Assembly (NCBI GenBank): GCA_035582835.1
Contig: JAYKAV010002695.1
Span: 1-64,000 of the forward strand
Source: Phoebastria nigripes
Lineage: Eukaryota > Chordata > Aves > Procellariiformes > Diomedeidae
DNA: 64,000 nucleotides
Direction: 5' to 3'
Below the pieces are notes generated by a model. It ran no database searches. It was not told the origin of the DNA and saw nothing but the letters and a program-made list of their open reading frames with translations. The translations under genes and the position numbers were made by a program. How positions within the stretch are numbered: the stretch's first letter is position 1; each line of letters opens with the position of its first letter. Shown piece by piece: positions 47,966-60,839 of the stretch.

Positions 47966-48781
47966 AAGTGACGATTCCTCTGATATTTTTTTGAAGTCAG
48001 GAATAGACCATGTTCACAGGCCATCTTTGGGTTTCTCAGATTACATCCAATTTGGAGAATTCCGAGTTCNTCCTGATTTCAGACACTGGGCCTTGGTGTG
48101 ATAAGGTAGCTAGACAGAGAGTCTCCCGATGCACTCAAGCAGCTCNGTCTTGCAAGTGATGAGACCCATTCACTTCCTCCCCTCCCCTGGGCAAAGCTTA
48201 AATCTGTGCTGGTGGGACTGAGAAGCTTCTGTATGAAAAAAAGTCTGTGTTTTAAACTGCTCTTTTTGAAACTCTTGAAATACATAACAGGCTTTCAGTT
48301 TTCTAAGAGCTGTAGTTGCTCTCAGGTAGAAGCTTAGACCATGCCTCACTTGTTATAAAAGTAGTTTACCATTCAGTCCTCTCCCTGTTCTTCCACAATC
48401 TACTGGAACCTGACTGTAATTCTGGGTGTCCACAAATGTGGATGTGAACATGTAAATCCTTGTCTGGGTCTGTCCTTAAATCATGTTCTCCTAGTTAGCG
48501 ACTTAGCAATGGCAATGAAAGGGGCACTGTTTTGCCAGGAGTGGAAACCGCGATGTCCTCGCTGCCAATCGCAACGGCATGTTGTTTGCCATAGGAGCCC
48601 ATCAGACGGAAGGTGTGCGCTGTCTTCGTGTATGATCTGGCATTTACTTGCATGAGGGCAAATCTGCAATGTGTCTGGTGTGACCAGTGGAGTCGCATCC
48701 ATATAAACAAACCGTGCTGAGTAAACTCTGGGACTTGAACTTCCAATGCATGGACCATGCTGACTGGTCTGTCTTTTATTT

Positions 48782-48840
48782 AAAAAAAAAAAAAAAAAAA
48801 GGAATTTGGAAAGCCATTGAGAAGATGGATTTTTTTTTTT
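48782..48840 (+). repeat. Poly-A and poly-T tracts
   Basis: Nineteen A at 48782-48800 are followed, after 30 bases, by a T run at 48830-48840. The two complementary tracts could pair. No retroposon body is recognised beside them. Confidence 0.9.
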
Positions 48841-49989
48841 CCCCACTGACATCTTTTGGTGGAAGGGGGAAGCATCTAAATGAACTGATTCTGCTATGCA
48901 ACTCGTGCAGACACACTCTTAACTCATATTTGGCTGAGAAATTGGCCAGTTTTGAGGAATGGGATCTGTTTCTTCTCATCAGTTATAATTATGGTGTTTA
49001 GTGCAATTTGAGCAAAGACCATTATTTCCAGCTGAAGTGCTAGAAGTCACTTCTGTTATTTGCTGTTTGTATTTATGGGACTGAACTTCAGGGAGACATG
49101 CCCTCCTTTGTAAATATGGGGAAGAGCANCTCTGAAAAGTGACTGCCAGGAATAATCATAGCTCTGGTGATCTTTGTGCTGGCATGCACTGTTTAATTCC
49201 TCCCAAAATCAAGACTGTATGGCCTCTGTCACAGAATTTCTATGAGTCTGTTGATTTTGATTTACCTTCTCCTTGTTTCCATGCTAACTTGTCTGTCACC
49301 TTTTTTCTGCTCACTTAACAGGGGCTTAAGACTGCAGGACTGATGCTGAAGGGCTTTGTGCTTTTGATTGCCAGCTGATTGCTGTTGCACAAGATTATTC
49401 CTGGTGTAGCTATATTTCATAAATAGAAATCAAATACCTACTAATAAAGTATTTACTATTTTGTGCACCCTGCACCTGTCTGCATGTTTTTTGTGTGTTT
49501 TGCATTCTAGCTTGTAGCTTCCTTGGCTGTTCACCTGTATTCTTCTTACTCTAACCCGTTTGTGTTTCCAACAACCTTTATTCCCTTGCAGTTCAGGCAG
49601 GATACATAAAATAACATAAGCTTTAATGTCTTAATGCGATCCATTTGGATCAATGCCATTCTGCTGTATTGTTCAGGGAGGAGGATGTACAACAGTAGGG
49701 AGACTGCCTTTGGGCTATATTTGGCTGCTGATCTCACTGTGGTCAGCGTGGACTCCTGTCACAGGCATCCTGCGTGCAGGGCACAAGCTGGACATCGTCT
49801 GTAGCGGGTGACTTCACATTGCTTCAGCTTTGCTTTTGCAGCAGCTCTGTGCTAGTGAAGATTCCCTTGTGTTAACAATGGCAATTTTTCTTTTGTGTGC
49901 ATGTTAGACTAAAGCCTTGTGAGGAGAGCTCTACACTTCAGTGGTAATAGATAAATCGAAAATTCGTAAGACTCTCTCTGTGTTAAATT

Positions 49990-50265
49990 TAGATCTAATT
50001 GAAGAAAAATGAATTGGCCGAAGGGGCTGCAAGATTCTATAAAGCGACATGGTTTCGGTCGTTTGGAGAGTCCTAATTTAAGGAATGCTCAGCGCAAGGG
50101 CCTTGCATAGCTGGAAGACTGGCAAGCACTAAAGGATCGATGCTTTTAATGGGGATCTGTAATTCATAGCAGCAGGACCTCTGCATTCACAGCCCGCGAG
50201 TGGTAATTTTCTGTAATTCTAAACAACACATGATGCTTATTAAAATCATTAAGAGCTGAAGAATG
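49990..50265. promoter_or_regulatory. CNE-like block in intron 1
   Basis: The block mixes isolated CpG dinucleotides (AAGCGACATGGTTTCGGTCG, then ATCGATG, CCCGCGAG) with homeodomain-like words such as GGTAATTTTCTGTAATTC and CTTATTAAAATCATTAAG. Retained CpG in AT-rich non-repeat DNA can mark constrained sequence. No alignment was possible. Confidence 0.2.
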
Positions 50266-52957
50266 AAGACTTTGTTTTGATGGATTTTTTTCAGCACTGA
50301 CCATGGAAAAAATTAGCATCTGTATTGAGTGAGGCTTCCTGGGTGTGTTTAAGTTGTCTTACTAAAACCAGCAATGGCACAAAAAAGTGGCAAGAAATCA
50401 CTACCAGAATGGCATATTTGCAAATCTGGGGAAGATTTCAAATGTACTGACTGCTTGTTTCTTTCTGTGATACAAACATTATCTAACTGTGTAGCATGTA
50501 TGAAGACTAGGTGTCTCTTCTGATATGGTCTATTTTCTATACTTGTTTTTATCAGTCTAAAACTTTACCATCTTCCACTTATATTCCTGTAAATGAAAGC
50601 AAAACTTAAGCCCTTGGTGTAAAATTTAGGGCAGGTAGTGGGAACAGGAAAGACTTTGTTCTAAAGTTGCATTTTTGAGCCAGCAATTATGGCTGGAAAT
50701 GGCAAGAATGGTATTTGTCAATAGTTAACTACAAAGGTCCTTAACTTGCTCCTGTGCCGCTTTGGAGTTACTCAGTAGGCAGAAGAAAAATGCCTTTCTC
50801 TTACCATGGCACACTTAGTTAATGTGTGGCTCTGACATCCATTAGGAGTTCACAAAGAAGGAAGGCCACTATCCATGCTTTAAAAAAAGACCTCAGGTTT
50901 TGTTTGGGAATGTCAAGGTGGTTAATGTTACGGATGCCTTTTGTTCTGGCTTCATGTGGAATTTTTTGGCTCCTTTTGATGCCGTTACATGTCAAGGTGC
51001 TGAAGCCTTGATGTCAAAGAAATAAAAGAATGGGCTTGTGTTAATGATTTCATCAGTGTATTGAAGTGTCTTGGTGTTCCTAAACAATTCTTTAAAATTC
51101 TACAGAATNGCAGTTGTTTGTCATAATTGAAGAACCCAATGTTAATGAGCAAAGCCCAGTGCTGGAAGGTTGGATTGTTTGTGGTTGCCTGTGTGATAAC
51201 AGGAATTAATCCACATCTTGTTATTTGGTGCCAAATGCGGACATCTTTATCACAGACTCCACTTGAATAATAAAGTCTGAGGTCTGTACACAAGGTAGGT
51301 GGGTACCTGATTATCATTCCTCAGGTAGTTGGAAAATGGGTATCTGGACATACAGTGATCGTGTATCTACAAAACTGAGGCAAATGAATGTGAAACTGAT
51401 ATAATGAANATTTTTTTAATTTATAGTATAGAATAAGTATTTACTTTCTAGCTATTCCAAGGAATGGCCCAAGGGCATAAAAAGCAAGCAGGAATCTTTC
51501 TGGTGATAGTAATTGCAGACGTTCTCTAATTATTAAAACAATATGGCACTTGAAAGAATCTACATAAGAGGTGCCAAAGCAGCCCGTGGTACTGTCAAGT
51601 CTGGGCTTTGGAGACCGTGGGTTTGCTCGTAAGGTGGAAAACAAAAATGAACTTAAATCATGAGAAGTATAAGAAATATTTAAATGTTTGAAGAGAAAGA
51701 GGAGGCACTTGCTTTGCTGCTGATACAGTGTCATGAGAATTTGGTGATTTAGGACCCCTCAGATGGCTACAGAGGAGTAACACATCCCAGGNTAACTGGG
51801 CCTGGGTGCAGCCTCTTTGGGTAGCGTGGATGCTGCTTAGAGTGGGCTTGAATGAAGGGGTGGGATCCGTAATAGCTTCAGCACGTATGTGATTGTGTGC
51901 AGGTCTGTCTTTTGTGCTATCCATTTTAGCAAAACCTCTTGCTCTTTCTGTCTGCCAGCGAGAACAGTGTATGTTATTTCTTTATTTTGACAGGCATTCT
52001 GCTCTGAAATAAGCAGCAACTGCTGTAACCCTGACNGGGCTATGTAAAAATAGCTGCTGGGGCGTTTGGGATGTCATGTGATGGGGCTGCTTCCTCCTCG
52101 CCTGCAGGGTTTGCTGGTGGGACCCGCGGGGAGGGATGTGGCTGTAAAGGAAGCCTTCGCTTCCTGTTTGCCCGTGGTTCAGTAATGCACCAGTGCTTCA
52201 TTTTCTCCTGTATTTTGTAGTCTCTCTTCCCCAATCCTTCCCTTTCCTCCAGAAGGTGTCTCGTGGAGTCGTGTAGGTTGAAATGCATTTGTCCTCCCTG
52301 TTTTTTTAATCACGGAAAGAGCCTGCCCTTGAATCGTTTCTGACAGCGGTATCGCTAGCAGCTAGACATCCGAGCACGGTGGCAAGTACCCCGACAGCAC
52401 TCCCTCTAGCTGTATCGAGCATTGATTCAGCTGCGTGTTTCAAATTAAATGGTGCACACCAGTGACTTGGCCGTGCGTGCTGTCGCAGCTGGCAGTTGCT
52501 GTCTACTGTCTGATTGTAGAAATCGTGTTACGAGGAGAAGGCTGGGGTTTTTTTCATCCTCCCTTCTTGCTTTTTAACTCAAACCTTAAAATAAAGGCCC
52601 AAATGTGTCTGTATCTAATGTTTATTTTTTTAAGCAATATACAACCATAACGGGCAATGGTAAGTGGATATGCTGTAGTTCAGTGTGAAGCCTGGATGTA
52701 GGCTGCAAGCAAGAAATGTGAAATGGAATCAAGAGACTCCTCTGGAGTTTGTTGTAAATACTGTACTAGCTGGACACAAAAGATTATGCAACTGTAGTTG
52801 GATTAAATTCTCAGGGCCTTTGCTCAAGTTCTAATGGAAAATAAATTTCCTATTCAGGTGTAAGGAGTTTTTAATGAAAAGGCTATTGAGATAACAAGAA
52901 AAAGTCTGCTTTTGTAGTGCAGAAATCGCTACTAATGGTATTTTTGACAATACGTCT

Positions 52958-52971
52958 TGTGTGTGTGTGTC
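52958..52971 (+). repeat. Short GT microsatellite
   Basis: About seven GT units inside TTGTGTGTGTGTGTCAG. Confidence 0.8.
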
Positions 52972-53538
52972 AGAATGATTGGAGACCACTAAGACCAAAA
53001 AGCCTGACTAGTAGGTTTGTTTTTTATAAAGCTCTCTGTGTACAAGGTAAATGAGCAGCTGAGCTCACGTGAGCACAGGTAACTTTAACATATGCAGTAA
53101 GTGATTCCACAGTTATCATTGTCTCCTTTACTACTTCAGTGATTAAAAGTATGCTTAGGTATTTTAAATAATTAGTCTGAGATTTTTTTTTTTCTTTCAT
53201 TTTCCCCCCAAAGTGTCTTGTGTCTTGGTTCATTGTGGTACTAACAACTCACAGGTATTTATATGTGCTGGACAGTGTTTACACAACCGTATTTGACTTC
53301 TTGTGGACCAGGGTTTGTTCATGAAAGCCTCTATTATTGCCACACCAGAGGAAGCCACTATCCTGTTCAACAAGCAGCAGGGTAATGAGCTTTACATTAA
53401 ATATGTTTTGCAGGATGCAACTTAACTTCCTCTTGTTGTTTCTTGAGTGGGTGTGCCCATGCAGCAGGCAAGCATTGTTCTTAGTCAGGAGGATTCCTCA
53501 TGCAGTGAGATGCTAATGCCCATTAAATATTGTATTTT

Positions 53539-53568
53539 AAAAAAAAAAAAAAAGAGAGAGAAAAAAAA
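53539..53568 (+). repeat. A-rich tract with GAGAGAG interruption
   Basis: A run of about 15 A is followed by GAGAGAG and then 8 A. No retroposon body was recognised upstream, so it is classed as simple repeat. Confidence 0.9.
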
Positions 53569-56500
53569 GTTACATGAGTGTTACTGCAGAATTTTATGCT
53601 CACTGTTAGCCATATAGATAAAAGATCATTTGTTGGGGAGTAAAACCTTCCACAGTGCACCAAGTCTCAGTACTGAAGAGAATGGAACAAGGCTTCTAAT
53701 GCTATAGTCTGTGTATGTGGGTGGTCCTTTGGTTACCAATAATTAAAGAGTGAGTGGAAGCTGTGTCTTCTCATCCTTAAATGCTCAAACTTGCTCCCAG
53801 TTAAAACAATAGTCTTCTCAGTTCTCTAATTGCAAATGCTGGGTTGGGGCAGAGGAGGTGAGAGAGAGGTTAAGTCTAATTTCTTGGGACTGGGTGCTGA
53901 GCCAGGGAGCAGTTCCCTCAGTGCCGACTTAAATTCTTGGTCGACCTTGTAGAACTCTGCAATTAAACATCGATTGCATACGCGGGTTATGTTCCTATTT
54001 AGTAAGTAATCTTTCTCATGTGAGAATGAGGTGTTATATCTTGTATTTTATTTTTATGCTAACTTTATAGAAAAGCAGTTCATAATATTGCAGCAACGTC
54101 TCTCAATTGTTAAGTTAACCTGTCACATTGAAGGACGTTCAGTAGGCTTTTATGGTAGTAGATGAGGAGCCTGATACCCCAAATTTCTGCAATGTCACTT
54201 CGTTTCCTCACAATTACAGTGTATTACTTAACAGACACCTAGTGATAAGCGAGCTCTGCCACAGGGTTGTGCTGCTGTGATGCTCCAGAAGGACTAATCC
54301 TGCTCCATGTTCTTGACTCTGCCAACTCAAACCACAACATTTTATAGAAAGGCAATCTAGAATTATTTTGTGTATTAATTGGGCTTTCACCAAAGAAAGC
54401 ATAAACCATTATTTTAACAAAATCGAAGCCAGATCAAGGGCTGGACTCCTTCCTGGAGTGTGCACAAATCTTCACTGTTGCCTCACCGCTTGTAAGATGA
54501 GTTTGGTGACTGTCTGTGGGGTGGGCTGGCATGATAGGAAGTGATGTATTGTTTTGAGAAGCCTCATGACTTCCCCGTAGGTACCAGATCAACGGTGAGC
54601 TGGTGTTTGTGAATCTACTCCTGCTGCTTAGCTAAGGTTTACGTTTGGCCCCTGGGGGTATTTGAGTGTGGGAGAAAGACAGCTCCCAAACTTGTGGAAA
54701 TGCAAGAGCTTTCGCAATGGTGAGGAACAAATGAGGAGCTGAGCTCTGTGTGGTTGTACTGACACCCACGCGGTCGCTGGCCACAGTCTGAGCATGGGCT
54801 GGGGCTCTGGAGGAGACTGGTGTCGGTGCTGGGGTGGAGATGGGAGGCTGCCACGGGGAGACTCGGCCACACCTGCTTCTAGCATGGCCACACACGTTCT
54901 CAGTGCGTATGCCCCAGACTGCAGTCAAACGGGTTGCAGATGTTCAAATATAAACAAAAAAATTTTTCGTAGGGGGGAGAGGTGCGTGGGCAATTATACT
55001 ATTTCCATTTTAGTCTAATGTGAAGGACTTAATGCATCTACTTGCTTTGTCAGCTAAGTATAACTTCTCCTAACTTTAAACACAGTCACACATGTGTTTA
55101 GAGGACCAAGACCTCGTTTGATTTTTCTTTCATCTCCTTGCAGAAGTTTTTAGTTGTAACAAAAGTTCAACTGACTTTGCTCTTTTACATTTAGCCTTAT
55201 GTATCGTACCGTGATGCTATTCCCACAAAAAGGCACATGCGTGGGGAGGGAAATGCTGATGCTAATGGTATTGAATATTAGTTAATACTTGTCTCACTGT
55301 CAAGTTATGTTCTTAGGTTGAAGGTAAAGACAGGAAGGAATGCGATACGGTCAGTAGAGGTATCTCCATGATGCGTTTGCTCAGTTTCCAGTGATTTGTT
55401 GATCAGGTGCTTGCTGAACAGCAACGGGTATCTTTGTGTTTAATAGCACTTGATGAAAGTTTTCTCCTCCATGAATTTTTATAACAAAGGCTGTGTGAGG
55501 CATGTACTTAAGATAACCCTATGTTGTCCTTCATGAAGTGTGTAATTTCAGTATGATCTTGTTGAGTTTTAAGTAAAGAGCTAACATTTTAAGAAGGAAT
55601 GGGCTTTTTCTAATGTTTCTAGTGTCCATTACACCCTTTCAAGGTTCATCTCATATCTTCTCAGGACAATTAATGGACTTCAGTTACTTATGCTTTGTGG
55701 TCAGCTGCCAGAGATCTGGTGTAATATTTATACATCGCTGATCTTGGTTTTCAGTTTTTAAAAATTATTTCAATGTAGATAATACCTACATCGAATTTCT
55801 GCACTATCATTTTTTATGCTAGTCCTGACAGCTGCTCAGCTCAAGTGCCTGCAGAAGAGCAACAGTCTAACAGGACTCTATTGTTCATAATCTATTTGCA
55901 GTCACTTCTTGATTTGTACGCAGGGCAAGGTGAAGACCCGATGGCCTGCTTAACAGGATCAAACTGACGTTGTGAACTGGCCTGTACAAATAAAGTACTG
56001 CATCAAATTTAGCAGAAGGGTTTAAAAGTCAGCAATTGATGATCAAAATTGCTGCAATGTGATTTTTGGAAAGAGTGAGTTTTAGCTGTGCGTTGATACC
56101 CCAGTGGCAGTAAAGGGCACCCTTTGCACTCGTGAGTGGAAGTCTATAGTCTCTTCTGCTCTCAAACTACTAAATAGCGCTGATGTTCAGCAGCGTTAAC
56201 TCCTTGTCCTGCACATCTCCATCTACGGCAGCATCTTTTTTTCTTTGAGGCCTGGTCTTGAGCTGTGCAGACGTCTGCTTGCCGCAGACAAGACCATTAG
56301 TTCCCTGATCTGTTATGATGCAGAGGAGAGAAAGATGCCTCGGGATAGCTTTTTTTACTTTTTCCCTTCACCCATAAGGCTTGAAATTATCCTGAAAGGA
56401 GGACTTTTTTGTGTTGACTTCTGTATTGCTCCCCTTCACCTTCCTGCCCCCACGTGCTCTCTTTTTCTTTATTTACAAGAAAGCACAAATGTACACGCAC

Positions 56501-56593
56501 CAAAACCCCCATTCCTCTCTAATTTAAGCTCAGCAAAATGCATTTGGGGCCTTCTAATTCTCCTTCTCTGCTACGGTTACAGTAATTTTTCTT

Positions 56594-56630
56594 AAAAAAA
56601 AAAAAAAACAAAAAAAAAAAAAAAAAAAAA
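56594..56630 (+). repeat. Poly-A tract
   Basis: Two A runs separated by a single C make 37 bases, followed by CCCCAAACC. No poly-A signal plus gene body that would indicate a processed pseudogene was found before it. Confidence 0.92.
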
Positions 56631-58399
56631 CCCCAAACCTTGGATGAATGCCCATTCCAGTTGCTGAGATCAACTAGAGCAGCTGCTGGTTAGCCACTTA
56701 CTCGCAGGCGGGCTTTGAAGCCGGCCGCTCGCCGGGTGGCTTTCCCGGGAAGATGACTAATGGTGGAGGCAACAGCAGGTTCTGATGTGGTCATGGGGGC
56801 ACCGTCCTGCTAATTGTCCCCAGGGCAGGACGCTGGGTGCTGAGGAAATGCTCCGCACTGTCAGTAAATGTGTTTTTGATGTCAGCAGTCGCATGTGCTT
56901 GTGAGTGACAGAGAACACATTTTGGGAAGACATGAATGCTGATTTATAGCACGAGCTGCGTAACAAAACTAGCTTGCGTTCGCATCTTCAGGGGCAGGGT
57001 GTTGGGGTGAGGGCGATGCCCGCCCTCCCTCACGGCAGGAGGGAACAGTAATGAATGAAATGCCTTGTGACTAATGTCCTTTGGCTTTTAACTCCAAGCT
57101 CTCCAGTCCCTCTCCTTGGAAGTCAGAGTGGACAATAATGAGTACCGGCAGGGCTGGCTTTGCTCACTGACACCAAAAGGAGAGGGCGTGTACCCTGAGC
57201 ACATTTCTGTGCCTGTCGTTGAAGGAGGGTAGGATGTGTGGTGTTCTCTGCTAATCGATACAAAGCCTTCTGAAGGGAAAAAAGCCTTGAATCTCTTTGA
57301 GTTGTTGTAAAGAACAACTGAAGGAAAATGCCTTGTTTGATTTTTTGGCCTCGTGACTTTTATCCTTACTTTTAAACAACAACAAAAAAAAGACATCTTG
57401 CTTAACTGCACCTTTTTTTTTATCAGGGGTTTGGGTTCTATTTAATTTTTGATGGATAAACCCCTTTTTCACTGGAAGAGCAGCTAATGATAGCCTCCTA
57501 AAAGGGGAGTTTCTCTAAATCCTGCTTGATTTTCAGCAGAGAAGCAGCTGAAATGCATCTACCAGAGTGCTCCCAAACTGCGAACAAGCATCTCTTTTGT
57601 GTGTTTACTCTAGTGATGGTACGTACATGATACTGCTGTCCTGGTGCATGCACACACACGGACATCACTGTGCTTTTCAAACTTCATTGAGAAAGGCAAG
57701 AGACTGTTTTCAGACAAGCTCTCTTANATCACCTTTCTTCCGTATCTATGCCTGCTTTTCTATTCCATGAGTTTGAAACTAATTCCTCTTGGAGGAACAC
57801 ATTGTGCACGTTCCAGTCTGCTCGTGGTGGTGCACCATACATGGTAATGTGACTGTGATAACAAGCTTCAGTCCTTAAACATCTCTGGGTAAGTGAAAGC
57901 AAGGGTAATGCCTTGTGTTGGTTCATCTGTTGAGTACAATTAGCTTCATATAGCAGTGTTTCACTGCAGAGAAAAGGGCAGCGTGGCATTTATTAAAGAC
58001 TGCCCCTTGCTGCTTGACATTTCGGCATCACGTGGGGCTGGATGTGCAGCCTGGAAAATGGGGAGAAATGTGCTTCTTGGCTGGGTTAACATCGCTGGGG
58101 GACATGCACAGACGATGTAGGTTTCACTTGAGCAGAAATGAGCACGAGGGACACTCGTGTCCTATTTTCCTGCACGATTCCTTTATGAAAAGGTTAAAGG
58201 AGAAAAATCTGCACACTTGGGTGTGTAGGCCGTANGCAATCAGTGATGCCCTGTCTCTCACTTCCAACTGACAGTGCTTAATTAGAGCCTGCTGTGATGA
58301 GGCTGCCTGACTCCAGGGCATTTGCGGTTGGGCAGGAGTTTCATAGTTTGCTGCCAGCATACTTTATGGTGTTGGGTTGATCCTGTTTTCATTATGTTT

Positions 58400-58700
58400 T
58401 TCAAACCCCTCTTATACTTTTGAAGATTACCTTTTAATCTCAGAAAATTGGTTATTGAAGGAATTGTCTGAAGAATTAGGGAGGCTGGTGAATAGCAGAA
58501 ATGCATTGGTTTTCATGAGCATTGTGGCGCTGTTTGCAGGACAGAAGATCAAATTGGAATGAAAAAAATACTCTCTTGTATAATCGCATTCCACTCTGTC
58601 GTCTGATTCTGGATGTAATAACATAAATGTGCTCCTTCTGTAGATTATGCTTCTGAAGAGACGGCCCTTGGGCAGTGGTGTGATCATATGGAAATATGTG
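58400..58700. promoter_or_regulatory. CNE-like block with open frames on both strands
   Basis: A plus frame (58377-58562) and two minus frames (58427-58687, 58476-58715) are open across the same stretch, and the sequence lacks simple repeats. The plus frame contains ENWLLKELSEELGRLV, which resembles an amphipathic helix but matches no family that I recognise. A CTCAG acceptor-like site lies at the start of ENW. Conserved non-coding DNA or chance is more likely than an exon. Confidence 0.2.
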
Positions 58701-59079
58701 GGAAATACTAGTCATGACTCGGGGTGCAAGTCAGGAGTGAGCACAAGCTTCTCACATTTATTATGAAGTCCACAAGTAAGTGCTCTTCCTGGCAAATTGA
58801 GTTTATAACAAAGNTAAATGAAGAAAACTTACTAATGCAAGGATTGCCTTTGAAAACTGCTGCAAAGCATAAAAGTGCTGGGGCGTTATCACCAATGAAG
58901 TTTATCCTTCCTCCTGTGTTGGCTGTATAAATCCCTTCTTGATATAAGTAGACTTATTTTTGGACTAGTGCTTGTGTTGGTTTCACCTGCTTCTTCATAT
59001 AATGGGAGTGCAGTAGGTGAAGTGTAAAACTGCAACTTGTTTATTGTGTTCCTGCCCTCCTTTTTTGTAGATTTACTAC

Positions 59080-59230
59080 TATGCTGTACTTCACAGGGCA
59101 TTGGGACTGTTGTTTCCCTACTGTAGGTCAGGAAACTGAAGCAGAAAGTGATGAAACGGCTGTCCAAACAGTCATACGAGAAATTTACTGAAGAGCTGGG
59201 AATAGAACCAGTCTCCTGGAGATTTATAGC
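59080..59230 (+). repeat. Ancient MIR/CORE-SINE-like relic in intron 1
   Basis: Landmarks CTACTGTAGGTCAGGAAACTGAAGC, then CAAACAGTCATACGAGA and GAGCTGGGAATAGAACCAGT agree with the MIR-type order (GATGAGGAAACTGAGGC, AAGGTCACACAGC, GAGCTGGGAATAGAACCCAG). This is among the clearest of the relics seen. Confidence 0.65.
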
Positions 59231-59337
59231 TGCAAATACTTAACTTTGTTACTTAACAAAGACTGTCTGAAGGGAAACAATTGCAAAAATTATATTCCAC
59301 ATTTAATATTAGCAAGCAGTTTTATGAGCAAGGGTGG

Positions 59338-59400
59338 TTTGGGTTTTTGTTTGTTGTTTGTTTTTTCCCGGTTTTTTCCTTCCCTTTTTTTTTTTTTCCT
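59338..59400 (+). repeat. T-rich tract with TTTGGG words
   Basis: TTTGGGTTTTTGTTTGTTG continues into TTTTTTCCCGG and a T run. It is similar in style to the tracts at 47.9 and 61.8 kb. Confidence 0.85.
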
Positions 59401-59866
59401 GAGGCATGTTTCCTTTAGTCTTTGGGAGGGATGAAATTGGGATGAGGACAGGAAAATTCTGATCTTTTTAGGCAGGACAGATGAATCTTGTGGGTTTCCT
59501 CTGTGCCTGCAACTGCCCAGGTTGGGAAAAGGCAGTACCTAAACACAGCATGACCAGCATAGGAGGATTTTTCTCTCCGTTCCTTTTGGCCCACTCTTTC
59601 CTTTCCTAGTGTAGATCTTTGTGTCCGTGCTAATTTTGGGTTAGATTTGCATTGGTGATCTTGTTTTATGCAAGTTGGTGTTGTCACATTCTTGACCAGC
59701 TTTTTGACCTCTGAAGTGAAATCATCCTCCTGGCATCATTCTCTAATTCATTCTCTATCCTTCAGCATAAGATTTGATGGACAAGGAAGACAAAAAAAGA
59801 CACCAAAAGCAAATAATAAGATAGGACTGAACTAGGTCACACAGAGGGAGTGTGTGTAGGAAGAAA

Positions 59867-59891
59867 TTTTTTTTTTTTTTTTTTTTTTTTT
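59867..59891 (+). repeat. Poly-T tract (25 T)
   Basis: An uninterrupted T run. On the minus strand it is a poly-A, but the sequence to its right is not recognised as a retroposon. Confidence 0.92.
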
Positions 59892-60237
59892 ATTAGAACT
59901 CTTTATCAAGGCTTTTTGGTTTGTATCCAGATTTGGATTGCCATGTACGTTGTATGTTACTAGTTCTACAGTCAGATCAGGTGACTCCTTCCCCCCGTCT
60001 TTCTTCTGAGATTTTTTTTTAAGTGTATTGATTTCATTTTGAAGAAACCTATTTGATACTTCCTCACAGATACCTTGATACATCTGCATGTTACACGCTG
60101 TCTGTTCAGTGCTGTGGTGGCCAGGCATGGGCAGGATAGCTAGACTGTGCCAGCAGGAATAAATTCTTGATGTAGGTATTTGCTTGTAGGGAGGCAGAGT
60201 AATGAAGTTGAAGGTTGCCTGGTCAGGAGTCTCTGCA

Positions 60238-60368
60238 GGGTTTGGGTTTATTCCTTCTCTCATGTTGATTGATGTTTAACCTTGGGTAAGGCCTTTAACC
60301 TCTTTGTGTCTCAGTTTCCCTCATGAAAAATGGGCTGTAACACTTCGTCCTTTCTGTGAGAGTTGAAT
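60238..60368 (-). repeat. Ancient MIR-like relic, reverse orientation
   Basis: TTAACCTTGGGTAAGGCCTT followed by TAACCTCTTTGTGTCTCAGTTTCC and ATGAAAAATGGGC matches the reverse complement of MIR (TGGGCAAGTCACTTAACCTC, CTCAGTTTCCTCATCTGTAAAATGGG). It lies about 1 kb from the plus-strand relic at 59.08 kb. Confidence 0.7.
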
Positions 60369-60839
60369 TTCCAGGATGAGAAAGAACATAAAAATGTTAC
60401 AGGTAACATACAAAGCCTCAGTAAATCGCTTGTCATTTCACTTGTTCCAGCATCTTCTGAGAGCAGCAGAAGTCCAAGACGTATATGTAAATCCTTACCT
60501 AGTGTTATGTGTGTATATTATAGTAAATGGGGGCCCTTCTGTAGTTTAATGCAAGCATTGATCATGCAGGTCTTCTCTCAGAAAATAGACCTGAGGTACG
60601 GAAGTCTGCAGCATGCATGTGTTAACTTGAGCTGTCATTTTTTTCTTTCCTGTGCCATCTCAGAGACGCTTAACGCTCCTGAAGTCTCTTACCTTGCATG
60701 AAATCCAAAAGCCTTTTCTTAAAATGTGTTTCGTTACTTACCGCTCTGTTTAGTGTAGCATTATACCTAATACAATCCCTTGCAGTCTGCGTATGGGTGT
60801 ATGTGTTGCAGGTGGAACGGTACAGTGTGACGAATCAGT

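Noticed and set aside
53310..53381. Possible mini exon reading GLFMKASIIATPEEATILFN before GGTAATGAG
   Set aside because: The acceptor has a poor pyrimidine tract, no family match was recognised, and the frame is closed by TGA shortly upstream.
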